From: Bacillus pinisoli | GTDB taxonomy: Bacteria > Bacillota > Bacilli > Bacillales > SA4 | Length of the DNA: 64,000 bases | Direction: 5' to 3' | Assembly (NCBI RefSeq): GCF_023036475.1 | Contig: NZ_JAJQKI010000003.1 | Coordinates: 310,001-374,000 of the forward strand | In this document: one piece after another, positions 44,478 to 52,527 of the stretch | Position numbering within the stretch: the stretch's first letter is position 1 | Layout: every line of letters starts with the position of its first letter | Notes under the pieces: model-generated | Told to the model about the DNA's origin: nothing | The model's database searches: none | What the model saw: the letters and a program-made list of their open reading frames with translations, nothing else | Translations under genes and position numbers: made by a program

Positions 44478-45284
44478 TTAACTCCTCTTTGGTTTATTTT
44501 TACCTAATATAAAAATAGGCTCCAATTCACCATTGTTGTACAGAAACGATAAAGCTGTAATTGGTACAAGTCCATTCGTAAAGAAACTCATATTCATCTG
44601 TGCTAAAATATCATAACCTGTTTCATTCCTAATATCAGCAATGACTAAAACATCTTGGTGGGGAACGGCTACCGCCATTTTTCCTTCTATTTGTTTTTCA
44701 AACTTATCCAGTAAAGCGTCATTTAGTATTCGGCTCGCATCATAACCATCATTAGTGTTTAAGAAGTAGAAAATATTCCCGGCTACTTGGTCTTCCTTAG
44801 TGTGCACAGGAAGTGACCTTACATTAAAGGTTGCAATTTGTTTTACTTGTTCAACCTGCCACCCTTCTCTTTCCATCATTTTCTCGTCTACAAGCTTATA
44901 GGTTGCTCCAAGATCAATAGCATAATAAATCCTAGTTTCAGCTGTATGTTCTGTGAAAAGGAGTTTTTTTCCTTCTTTTGTCTCGGTCGGAAAAGAGGTC
45001 GAGCGAATGACAGGATAAATTTGTTTTTCTTTCCCTGATAAATCATCATTTCGACGAAGCGCATGAAGTGACTCTTCTACGTAATAGACCACCTCATCAA
45101 TGGCTTTTTCCTTGCTCACTTCCCATTTACTAATAATACCTGGCAGTGAAATGGTGACTCCTTTCTCATGTTCCTTGTCCGTTACTTTCAGCGTATCTTG
45201 CTTGGAATGATAGCTTGTCTCCCAATTGGGATTAGCTAACCGTTCTTCAAGTAGCTTCTTCATCTTGATACTTGTCATTTTCAT
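44478..45284 (-). CDS. ytpQ: DUF1444 protein YtpQ
   Basis: A 268-residue cytosolic protein of the DUF1444 family, recognised from [16 protein letters not shown] and from its place between ytpP and ytpR. It has VSLPGI-like and [11 protein letters not shown] segments but no catalytic motif I can name. AAGGAG precedes the ATG. Function is unknown. Confidence 0.85.
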   Translation of the reverse strand: MKMTSIKMKKLLEERLANPNWETSYHSKQDTLKVTDKEHEKGVTISLPGIISKWEVSKEKAIDEVVYYVEESLHALRRNDDLSGKEKQIYPVIRSTSFPTETKEGKKLLFTEHTAETRIYYAIDLGATYKLVDEKMMEREGWQVEQVKQIATFNVRSLPVHTKEDQVAGNIFYFLNTNDGYDASRILNDALLDKFEKQIEGKMAVAVPHQDVLVIADIRNETGYDILAQMNMSFFTNGLVPITALSFLYNNGELEPIFILGKNKPKRS

Positions 45285-45308
45285 TATGCGTCACTCCTTA
45301 CTTCAGGC

Positions 45309-45617
45309 TTACAACTTGCTTAAAAATTCTTCGATTTCCTCTTTCGTCTTCCTGTCCTTGCTTACAAATCTGCCTACTTCCTGTCCATCACGGTAAGCAA
45401 TGAAGCTTGGAATACCAAATACATCTAGCTCTATACAAAGGTCAATAAATTGGTCTCGGTCTACATAATAAAAAGTAAATTCAGCGAAATTCTCTTCAAT
45501 TTCCGGTAGGACAGGCTCAATGACACGACAATCCGGACACCAATCTGCTGAAAATAGCAGTACTGTGTTACCATTCTTCAATTCTTTAAACTGATCTACA
45601 CTTTCAAGCTTCTTCAT
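45309..45617 (-). CDS. ytpP: Thioredoxin-like protein YtpP
   Basis: A 102-residue thioredoxin-fold protein with active site CPDC (27-30) in [15 protein letters not shown] and the cis-proline loop [20 protein letters not shown] 45617 gives the normal thioredoxin length. The ribosome site (GGTTGGGATGAT) is weak and further in-frame codons extend upstream, so the start is moderately certain. It is first in ytpPQR, 24 bases before ytpQ. Confidence 0.85.
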   Translation of the reverse strand: MKKLESVDQFKELKNGNTVLLFSADWCPDCRVIEPVLPEIEENFAEFTFYYVDRDQFIDLCIELDVFGIPSFIAYRDGQEVGRFVSKDRKTKEEIEEFLSKL

Positions 45618-45717
45618 ATCATCCCAACCTTTTTTACATTCTCGTTCCTTTATTATAGCTATCATCGAAGTTGAATACAAAATGATTGGCTTCTGTACCT
45701 AAACAGCCTTTAACAAA

Positions 45718-45899
45718 GGCTCTTTTCTAAAACTATGTTGCTTTCAAACTAATTTTAAATAAAGTTCCCCTTCTCATACTATTAAACCGAAGTAATAATT
45801 GTTAGAAAGAGCAACTACCTCTATTTAAAGCACTAAACACTGTACTACCGAGTAAAAATCCGGCTTTAGGGAATTTTACGAAAGCATACGAAAAGAGTC
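45718..45899. mobile_element. MITE-like element, copy D, with perfect 8-bp duplication
   Basis: A 182-bp element with left end GGCTCTTTTCTAAAACTATGTTGC and right end TACGAAAGCATACGAAAAGAGTC. TTAACAAA flanks both sides (45710-45717 and 45900-45907). The internal TTAGAAAGAGCAACT and CCGGCTTTAGGGAATTTTACGAAAGC match copy C. It lies in the 393-bp gap upstream of ytpP. Confidence 0.9.
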
Positions 45900-45998
45900 T
45901 TAACAAAAACCGGTACATTTCCTTTGCTTTAAATGTTGCTCTTTTAACATCGTACTCATGTTTTAAGAAGCCCCTCATAGTTTTTGGGGGATAAAAAA

Positions 45999-46019
45999 AA
46001 CCCTAGAGTCCTAAGGTTT
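45999..46019 (-). terminator. Terminator overlapping the lipoprotein stop
   Basis: AAACCTTAG and CTAGGGTTT pair (one G-U) around GACT on the minus strand, followed by TTTTTATC. The stop codon lies inside the stem. Confidence 0.75.
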
Positions 46020-46511
46020 CAATCGAACTGAATTAGCAATTAACATCATCTTATTTGCACTTTCAGCAATATTATTCTTTTTCGTAACGGTAGTAAGTTT
46101 TGAACCACCCACACCTACTGTAACTTCATATTGACCTTCTTCTAGTTCTAACACTTGAACAAACCCAAAGCGGTCATCGTTCTCATATGTTTTATTTAAT
46201 AGATACTCTTCGTCACCATGTAAAGACGATTCATACACAATGTTACTCGTTTTTGCTTCAAGTGGGTTGACGAAAAGAATATATGTTTGTTTACCTTCGG
46301 ATAGTATAATGTTATTTTCTTCAGAACTAGTACGTTCCATAGAGCCAGGTAGGTAGTAGGTAAACGCTCCCTCTTCCATATTAATTCCCTTCGCTCCTAG
46401 TTCAAAAGCCTCATTTGTTACATTCTCTGTTTCTGCTAATTGATCTTCTATAGATGAACATCCTACTAAAAGGATCGAAAATGCAATAAATACAAGTATA
46501 AATCTACTCAC
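46011..46511 (-). CDS. Hypothetical lipoprotein
   Basis: A 166-residue predicted lipoprotein. The signal peptide SRFILVFIAFSILLVGC ends in a lipobox (LLVGC, cysteine near residue 17), followed by a polar start SSIEDQLAETENVTNEAF. The rest is soluble and beta-rich with YLPGSMERTSSEENNIILSEG and GQYEVTVGVGGSKLTTVTKK. GTG at 46511 is chosen because AAGGGGGGG precedes it by 4-5 bases and it places the charged residues correctly. I do not recognise the family; it lies between ytpP and divergent ytoQ. Confidence 0.75.
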   Translation of the reverse strand: MSRFILVFIAFSILLVGCSSIEDQLAETENVTNEAFELGAKGINMEEGAFTYYLPGSMERTSSEENNIILSEGKQTYILFVNPLEAKTSNIVYESSLHGDEEYLLNKTYENDDRFGFVQVLELEEGQYEVTVGVGGSKLTTVTKKNNIAESANKMMLIANSVRLKP

Positions 46512-46657
46512 AATACCCCCCCTTATAATAGACACACTCTTCTATAATAACTCTATTAAAAACGATGTTTCAAGGGGAAATAACAGATTCGTAAAAAAGA
46601 ATATGATATAGTGGGTGTGATGAATATACTACTTTTTTAATAGGAGGATGGTTTTAG

Positions 46658-47092
46658 ATGCAATTAGTCGTTTATTTGGCTGGTGAGATTCATAGTAACT
46701 GGAGAGACGAACTAAAGGAACAGGCAAAACATCTCCCACTTACTTTTGTTGGTCCAATGTTGGACCATGATCGGTCCGATCAAATTGGGGAAGAAATACT
46801 AGGCACTCAGCCTTCAAGTATTTTTAAAGATGATGCAGCTTCTAACATAAATAATTTACGTACTGAATTATTATTACGCAAAGCAGATCTTGTGATTGCA
46901 TTATTTGGTTCGAAGTACAAACAATGGAATACAGCGATGGATGCGAGCACGGCACTAACTCTTCAAAAGCCATTAATCCTCATTCGGCCAGAGGAGCTTC
47001 ATCACCCACTAAAGGAACTTTCCAACAAAGCAAATGTCACAGTTGAAACAGTTGAACAAGCTATTAAGATATTGAATTACATATATGAATAA
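46658..47092 (+). CDS. ytoQ: YtoQ family protein
   Basis: A 144-residue Rossmann-like protein beginning QLVVYLAGEIHSNWRDEL. The LAGEIHS loop and ADLVIALFGSKYKQWNTAMDA recall nucleoside 2-deoxyribosyltransferases, but the true activity is unknown. TAGGAGG precedes the ATG. It is transcribed alone and ends at a strong terminator. Confidence 0.85.
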   Translation: MQLVVYLAGEIHSNWRDELKEQAKHLPLTFVGPMLDHDRSDQIGEEILGTQPSSIFKDDAASNINNLRTELLLRKADLVIALFGSKYKQWNTAMDASTALTLQKPLILIRPEELHHPLKELSNKANVTVETVEQAIKILNYIYE

Positions 47093-47128
47093 GAAAACTC
47101 GGCCAGAAAAAACGGCCGAGATTTTCTT
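47091..47128. terminator. Terminator of ytoQ
   Basis: CTCGGCC/GGCCGAG with outer AAGAAAA/TTTTCTT pairing around a 9-base loop. The U-tracts on both strands could serve the convergent gene too. Confidence 0.9.
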
Positions 47129-47234
47129 ATATTTTGGCTCTGTTGAACTTGGCATTTGATATGAGACACTCGTTTTCCACCCTACAATCTCGTGAGTATC
47201 CACTTCATTTAAATCGTCAACTGGTTAACTTAGC

Positions 47235-47744
47235 CTACTTTTTAAAAAATTCATACTGTCCTGCGAGCAGTTTGACAATGTGTGTAAACATTTCTTTACG
47301 ATTCACCATTTCATTTGTAAAAATCCCAATCGCACCTTCAAGTTTACGGACGTCCTTTTTCTTGGCATAGGCATCCATAACAGGACCTAATTCTTGACCA
47401 TTCCGCAATTCATGAGCGATCTCATCAGGCAATTGGATTCTGGCACCCGCTGCAACCGTAGAAAAACCTGTGTGATCTACAAGTGCACCCCAATTACACA
47501 AGTAAAGTCCTGAGGCCATCTCAACTACTCCACCCTCTAGACCTATACCGATGTCAGTACCTCCAGCCATCATTGCATGTACAGCACGATTTTTTGCACC
47601 ATGTAATGTTTCTTCATCAGAAAAAGGCTGTTCGGAAACATCAGAGGGAACAGATAGGCTCTTAATTTCTACCGCTTCTAAAAATACATCTTTAACAGCT
47701 TCTACTTTAGCAAAGTTTTTCGATCCAACTGTAATGGTTAACAT
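47235..47744 (-). CDS. DUF84 family NTPase (inosine/xanthosine triphosphatase-like)
   Basis: A 169-residue protein of the YjjX/DUF84 type, which removes non-canonical ITP/XTP. Family signs are the opening ITVGSKNFAKVEAV, ETLHGAKNRA, and IGIGLEGGVVE, which resemble the ITPase fold's substrate pocket. AAGGAG precedes the ATG. It starts 17 bases after the end of the M42 aminopeptidase gene, so the two are probably cotranscribed. Confidence 0.82.
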   Translation of the reverse strand: MLTITVGSKNFAKVEAVKDVFLEAVEIKSLSVPSDVSEQPFSDEETLHGAKNRAVHAMMAGGTDIGIGLEGGVVEMASGLYLCNWGALVDHTGFSTVAAGARIQLPDEIAHELRNGQELGPVMDAYAKKKDVRKLEGAIGIFTNEMVNRKEMFTHIVKLLAGQYEFFKK

Positions 47745-47761
47745 GAAAATACTCCTTGCTA

Positions 47762-48835
47762 TTAGCTGTCTTGACGAATTGATTCTACAGTTGATTGGTC
47801 AGATGATTTGACAAGCTTTACTAGCAACTCTCTTGCTGCCGCATAATCGTCCACATGTACAATAGATGCCGCCGTATGAATATAACGTGAGCAGATACCA
47901 ATAACGGCAGAAGGAACTCCTTCATTTGCTGTATGGACGCGCCCCGCATCTGTTCCACCTTGTGAGATAAAGTATTGATAAGGAATGTTATTGGACTCTG
48001 CAGTATCTAATACAAACTCCCTCATTCCACGATGTGTGACCATGGAACGATCGTAAATTCTTAAAAGAGCCCCTTTACCTAGTTGACCAAAGGCTTGCTT
48101 ATCACCAGACATATCATTCGCTGGACTTGCATCAAGTGCAAAGAAAATATCAGGTTTTATCATATTGGCAGCAGTTTGAGCACCTCTTAAGCCAACTTCC
48201 TCTTGTACTGTAGCACCTGAGTAAAGAATATTAGGAATGCTTTCTCCTTGTAAATCTTTTAATAACTCGATTGCTAACCCACATCCATAGCGATTATCCC
48301 ATGCCTTTGCCACAATTTTCTTAGGGTTTGCCATTGGAGTGAAAGGACAAATCGGAACAATTTGCTGACCAGGCTTAATACCAATTTTATGCGCATCCTC
48401 TTTATCATCAGCACCAACATCAATAAGCATATTTTTCATATCCATTGGTTTAGAACGTTGTGACTCCTCCAGCAAATGTGGGGGAATGGAACCAATGACC
48501 CCAACAACTGGCCCATTTGGTGTAATAATATGTACTCGTTGCGCTAGTAACACTTGACTCCACCAGCCGCCTAGTGGTTGGAAGCGAATCATACCATTTT
48601 CAGTAATGGACGTAACCATAAATCCTACTTCATCCATATGACCTGCAACCATTACTGTCGGACCCGTTTCAAGTCCACGCTTCACACCAAAAATACTTCC
48701 TAAGCCATCTTGAACAACATCATCTGAATATTTCTCAAGCTCTGAACGCATGAACTTACGAACCTCATGCTCATTACCTGGAGTTCCAGGTAGCTCAGTT
48801 AACGTACGAAATAATTGCAAAGTATCTTCTCTCAT
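47762..48835 (-). CDS. ytoP: M42 family aminopeptidase YtoP
   Basis: A 357-residue metallopeptidase of the M42 (glutamyl aminopeptidase/endoglucanase-like) family. Metal and catalytic segments are [47 protein letters not shown] (catalytic Glu pair) and [18 protein letters not shown] precedes the ATG. It likely trims peptides in the cytosol and sits upstream of the DUF84 gene. Confidence 0.9.
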   Translation of the reverse strand: MREDTLQLFRTLTELPGTPGNEHEVRKFMRSELEKYSDDVVQDGLGSIFGVKRGLETGPTVMVAGHMDEVGFMVTSITENGMIRFQPLGGWWSQVLLAQRVHIITPNGPVVGVIGSIPPHLLEESQRSKPMDMKNMLIDVGADDKEDAHKIGIKPGQQIVPICPFTPMANPKKIVAKAWDNRYGCGLAIELLKDLQGESIPNILYSGATVQEEVGLRGAQTAANMIKPDIFFALDASPANDMSGDKQAFGQLGKGALLRIYDRSMVTHRGMREFVLDTAESNNIPYQYFISQGGTDAGRVHTANEGVPSAVIGICSRYIHTAASIVHVDDYAAARELLVKLVKSSDQSTVESIRQDS

Positions 48836-49002
48836 TGTACATCCCCCTCAATATTTCGATATACTAAATATCTTCTGCTTTTTATTTTACAGAAATAACT
48901 TCACTGTTTCCAGTTGAAATTCCATCAGTTGGTTTAAAAGCATAAAGTAGTTTATACTGTGAATAGTATATAAAAGCATGTATTGTAAGGCCGTTTAAAG
49001 AA

Positions 49003-49124
49003 GGCTCTTTTCGTATAGATTGTTTCTAGATAGTACAGTGGTCAGTGCTTTATTTAGAGACCATTAGAAGGTTAATTTAGTTGAAAAATTAGTTTGAAAA
49101 ACAACAAAGTTTTGGAAAAGAGCC
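49003..49124. mobile_element. Shortened MITE-like element, copy E
   Basis: A 122-bp element with ends GGCTCTTTTCGTATAGATTG and the inverse complement of AACAACAAAGTTTTGGAAAAGAGCC. The interior is shorter and diverged. The flanks TTAAAGAA and TTAACTGT agree only at four of eight positions, so any duplication has decayed. It lies upstream of the PepSY gene. Confidence 0.75.
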
Positions 49125-49182
49125 TTAACTGTAAATACTTGAAGTGAGAGCCTTTCATAAGGAAAAGGAGGATATGAACAAT

Positions 49183-49491
49183 ATGCGTTTAGGTAATTTT
49201 TTAGCAGGTATTGCAGTTGGAGTTATTGGCACATACGCGATACAAAAATTAAAGCCTTCATACATTTCATCAGATCAAGCCCTTAAGCTAGTTAAACAGG
49301 AAATGAAAAAACAAGGCCCCATTGATGGTTCTTGGATACATATGGAGCCTGAAACGTATGTACGAAATAATATTACGTATCGTGTCTATAAGGGTGGTAT
49401 CTCACGCGTTAATGATAACAACCCAGAACAGCTAGAATTTGTCGTAAACGCTGAAAACGGTACCATCATCGATGTTCAAACATCCTTGTAA
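49183..49491 (+). CDS. ytzB: PepSY-domain protein (YtzB-like)
   Basis: A small protein of about 102 residues. A short hydrophobic N-terminal segment (LGNFLAGIAVGVIGTYAI) is followed by one PepSY domain (ISSDQALKLVKQEMKKQ, then LEFVVNAENGTIIDVQTS), a module often linked to peptidase inhibition in the cell envelope. AAAAGGAGG lies upstream; ATG 49183 fits the spacing better than ATG 49174, which is only 2 bases away. A terminator overlaps the stop. Confidence 0.75.
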   Translation: MRLGNFLAGIAVGVIGTYAIQKLKPSYISSDQALKLVKQEMKKQGPIDGSWIHMEPETYVRNNITYRVYKGGISRVNDNNPEQLEFVVNAENGTIIDVQTSL

Positions 49492-49520
49492 TGTCCTGCG
49501 ACTGTAGGACATTATTTTTT
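49490..49520 (+). terminator. Terminator of ytzB
   Basis: AATGTCCT / AGGACATT, an 8-bp stem with an 8-base loop, followed by ATTTTTTTC. Confidence 0.85.
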
Positions 49521-50354
49521 TCTCTCAAGTTGATCAATGACCTCTAGTTCCTTATTCCACTTTATCGCTCGGTAGAAGGCATCATGATAGAAGGAGAACC
49601 AGACTTGCTTTGTAAGTCCTTGATTCATCCAATATTCCTTAGAGTAAATGGACTGCATCGGATAATCATCATACGCCATCACCCATAATGCATTTTGATG
49701 AGCATGGGTCGGTAGAAGATCTGCCAAGTGAAATAATTGCTCGCCATCACTTTCAAGTGTGATAATGGCATGTCCATCACTGTGACCACCTGTGTGAATC
49801 ATCTTTAAACCTTCTAGAACATGAAGCTCCTTCTCAAAGGTTTGCACTTGATGTTGAATACTCTCCCAATTCTCTTTCCAATATGTATTTCTAGAACGAA
49901 TATTAGGCTCTCTCATTTCATTCCATTCGGTTTCTGATACATAGATGACAGCGTTCTCAAAAGTTGGAACTAATTTTCCTTCACTCCATTTTGTAAGCCC
50001 ACATACATGATCGAAATGCATGTGTGTCATTAAAACGATATGAATATCTTGTGTTGTTAATCCTAGTGTTGCTAAGGAATCCTCAATTGCAGCTTCTTCT
50101 AGAACTCCATAATTTCGCTTTTGTTTTTCGGACATACGGTCATTCCCAATACCTGCTTCAATTAAGATGTTCTTACCTTTCATTTGGACAAGAATTGGAT
50201 CGGAGCGCAGTTCAATTTGATTTTTATCATTATGCGGATATTTTCTTGACCATAGAGCCTTTGGAACAACACCAAACATAGCTCCCCCATCTAAATGTGT
50301 AACTCCACCATTCAACCAAGTCAAAGTAGCCTTACCTACGTTTAAAGTTTCCAC
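49512..50354 (-). CDS. ytnP: Metallo-beta-lactamase-fold lactonase YtnP
   Basis: A 280-residue MBL-fold hydrolase. The metal site is THMHFDH in VLMTHMHFDHVCGLTKW, with further ligands in HTGGHSDGHAII and LLADLLPTHAH-like segments (HLADLLP). B. subtilis YtnP is a quorum-quenching lactonase, and the same role is inferred from similarity and position. The start is GTG 50354 after AAGGAG. It is convergent with ytzB and directly downstream of trmB on the same strand, separated by a terminator. Confidence 0.88.
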   Translation of the reverse strand: METLNVGKATLTWLNGGVTHLDGGAMFGVVPKALWSRKYPHNDKNQIELRSDPILVQMKGKNILIEAGIGNDRMSEKQKRNYGVLEEAAIEDSLATLGLTTQDIHIVLMTHMHFDHVCGLTKWSEGKLVPTFENAVIYVSETEWNEMREPNIRSRNTYWKENWESIQHQVQTFEKELHVLEGLKMIHTGGHSDGHAIITLESDGEQLFHLADLLPTHAHQNALWVMAYDDYPMQSIYSKEYWMNQGLTKQVWFSFYHDAFYRAIKWNKELEVIDQLERKK

Positions 50355-50420
50355 TAAATCACTCCTTTTTACACTCTTCTATAGTGCATATGCTTTCAAT
50401 AACTTCTGTATGAATGAAAA

Positions 50421-50445
50421 AAAATCCTGCCTTTAGCAGGATTTT
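50421..50445 (-). terminator. Terminator of trmB
   Basis: AAAATCCTGC / GCAGGATTTT, a 10-bp stem with a 5-base loop, followed by TTTTTTCATTC on the minus strand. Confidence 0.9.
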
Positions 50446-50449
50446 AGTT

Positions 50450-50475
50450 GGATCTTTTCTAAAACTTTGTTTCTA
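50450..50475. repeat. Solo end of the MITE family touching the trmB stop
   Basis: GGATCTTTTCTAAAACTTTGTTTCT matches the left end GGCTCTTTTCTAAAACTTTGTTGCT with few changes and stops where trmB begins (stop codon 50473-50475). No right end is found, so this is a one-ended remnant between the gene and its terminator. Confidence 0.65.
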
Positions 50476-51117
50476 TCCGTTAAGATATTTAACTTCTGAA
50501 CGATAGATGCGATTGCCTCTACTTGCAAATTTCTCTTCATATTCAGTCATTATATTTCCTTCAAAGTCACTTTGGTGAAGGTCTAAGCTTACGAACTTTA
50601 ATAAAAGCCCATATTCAGAAAAGCTTCTCAAGGAATATTCAAACAGCCCTTGATTATCAGTTTTAAAATGAATTTCGCCATTTTTAACTAAGATTGTTTC
50701 ATAGAGGTTAAGATAACTTTTATAAGTTAATCGTCTCTTTTCATGTCGATTCTTTGGCCATGGATCAGAGAAGTTTAAGTAAACGCGATCTACTTCGCCT
50801 TCTTGAAATATCTCGTTTAAATCATCAGCATTTTCATTAAGAAGTCTTATATTTGGTAATGGGTCTTCTAGAATCCGATCAAGAGCACCCACTATTACAC
50901 TTTCTTGCAACTCTATACCGATATAGTTTATTTCCGGATTCGCTTTTGCCATTCCAGTAATAAACTTTCCCTTTCCCGTTCCAACTTCTATATGAATAGG
51001 GTGGTCATTCCCAAAGATTTCATGCCATTTCCCTTTTTGCTCAGTCGGGTTATCAATCACATAATTTGAATGTTCAGCTAGCTTATCTTTGGCCCACGGT
51101 TTATTACGCAGACGCAT
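50473..51117 (-). CDS. trmB: tRNA (guanine-N7)-methyltransferase
   Basis: A 214-residue SAM-dependent enzyme making m7G46 in tRNA. The SAM-binding loop is [21 protein letters not shown], followed by [18 protein letters not shown] and the catalytic [24 protein letters not shown] precedes the ATG. The last codons run into a solo MITE end, but length is normal. Confidence 0.95.
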   Translation of the reverse strand: MRLRNKPWAKDKLAEHSNYVIDNPTEQKGKWHEIFGNDHPIHIEVGTGKGKFITGMAKANPEINYIGIELQESVIVGALDRILEDPLPNIRLLNENADDLNEIFQEGEVDRVYLNFSDPWPKNRHEKRRLTYKSYLNLYETILVKNGEIHFKTDNQGLFEYSLRSFSEYGLLLKFVSLDLHQSDFEGNIMTEYEEKFASRGNRIYRSEVKYLNG

Positions 51118-51333
51118 AATTACACTTCCTCTTCTACAAAATATACAAATTAAACAATATCATGAAAGATATGAATGTTGCAACATGACCAACATAGACT
51201 TATTCCTTTAGTATTTTACTTTAAGAAGAGCCTAATAAAAAGCCAGAGCGACCGTCTGGCTTATAATACACAGTATAAATTTCTTATTACAACAAACATT
51301 AAGGTAGTAAATTTAATCGAGGATGTGAAATCA

Positions 51334-51612
51334 ATGCCTTTAGATTATCATCATCAACTTAGTGTGTTAATGGACATTCTATCTAATCAACAAACAGATT
51401 GCTGTGGCACTGTAGCTGAATGTGAGCAACTAGAAAGACTCGTTAAATCTTTACTAGCCAATAACGAGCTTACTTCGGAAGCCAAAAATGTATTAATGGA
51501 TGTGTATGAATATAGTCAAAGCGGTAAATATAATCAGCATCTGGATGAACATATTCTAAGTCATCAGCAAGATTTATCACAATGGATTGAAGATATTCAT
51601 CAATTATCCTAA
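51334..51612 (+). CDS. ytzH: YtzH-like protein
   Basis: A 92-residue helical protein of unknown function, similar to B. subtilis YtzH in length, start (MPLDYHHQLSVLMDIL) and place between trmB and ytmP. GAGGATG lies 11 bases before the ATG. A long in-frame upstream extension (to 51175) has no ribosome site and unrelated sequence, so it is discarded. Two adjacent cysteines (DCCGTVAECEQ) are notable. The 3' end overlaps convergent ytmP by 9 bases. Confidence 0.8.
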   Translation: MPLDYHHQLSVLMDILSNQQTDCCGTVAECEQLERLVKSLLANNELTSEAKNVLMDVYEYSQSGKYNQHLDEHILSHQQDLSQWIEDIHQLS

Positions 51613-52386
51613 TAATGTCTGTAAATAATGTTCAGCATAGCCTTTTTGCTCATCTAGTTGTTTCTCGTCAAACCATTGAATGGAAAGCAATGTTTGGTAG
51701 ATCACATACCATTTCATCCGGCTTCTTAACGAATCATCTAGCTCCAGTCCATAATGGTTCATCCACTCTTCCCAATTTGATTCAGGAATGTAGGAATACA
51801 AGAGCATTCCAATATCAATAGCGGGATCTGCCACCATTGCTCCATCCCAATCAATGAGGAATAAATGATCATTGTCTGCTAATAACCAATTATTATGGTT
51901 AATATCTCCGTGACATACGACAAAGTCGGAATACTTAATTTCATTCAGTCCATTTTTCAGGAACTGAATGGCATTATGGATTAGGTGGTTTTCTTTACTA
52001 GATTTACTATAATATGGAGAGCCTTCTAACTCACTTAAAAGCTCCAATGGCATAAGTGGGGCTTTTCCTATTCTCATAAGCATATCCAACAGTTCTTTAG
52101 ATGAATGTATTTTATTTAGGAGCTTTGCTACCTTTGCTAGCTTCATATCAACTGGTTTTAGCTCTCTCCCATCCAACCAATGTTGTGCAGTAATAACATC
52201 CCCATTTTCCAATCTTCTCGTCCAAACCAATTTAGGAACAATCCCTTCAGCAGACAACACTGCTAAAAAAGGAGAAGAATTTCTCTTTAAAAATAATCTC
52301 TTATCCTCAAATCTTGCGAAGTAAGCCTCTCCCGTAGCTCCACCAGCCGGAGATATCTCCCACTCTTTACCTAGTAAATCTTCCAA
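51604..52386 (-). CDS. ytmP: Aminoglycoside/choline-kinase-fold phosphotransferase YtmP
   Basis: A 260-residue kinase-fold protein. The catalytic loop is VVCHGDINHNNWLL (Brenner HGDxxxxN) and the metal-binding aspartate is in LFLIDWDGAMVADPAIDI. The N-lobe has GGATGEAYFARFEDKRLFLKR. Start is TTG 52386 after AAGGTG. The substrate is unknown; these genes are usually downstream of amyX as here (same strand, about 140 bases). Confidence 0.85.
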   Translation of the reverse strand: MEDLLGKEWEISPAGGATGEAYFARFEDKRLFLKRNSSPFLAVLSAEGIVPKLVWTRRLENGDVITAQHWLDGRELKPVDMKLAKVAKLLNKIHSSKELLDMLMRIGKAPLMPLELLSELEGSPYYSKSSKENHLIHNAIQFLKNGLNEIKYSDFVVCHGDINHNNWLLADNDHLFLIDWDGAMVADPAIDIGMLLYSYIPESNWEEWMNHYGLELDDSLRSRMKWYVIYQTLLSIQWFDEKQLDEQKGYAEHYLQTLLG

Positions 52387-52527
52387 ACCATCACCTTCAT
52401 TTGCCTTATGTCATATCACAATATGCTGATATTAATAAAAAATATATTTATATAGTTTTGTTGTTCAAACTAATGTAGTAAAAAAAAACAATATGTTATA
52501 AAGTTTATCTTTTCTATTCAAATTACG

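Noticed and set aside
47135-47165. GGCTCTGTTGAACTTGG as another MITE end
   Set aside because: Only the first six bases match the family end; the AAAACTTTGTTGC part is absent.
51175-51333. 53-codon N-terminal extension of YtzH
   Set aside because: No ribosome site, composition unlike the gene, and the family length is reached from ATG 51334.
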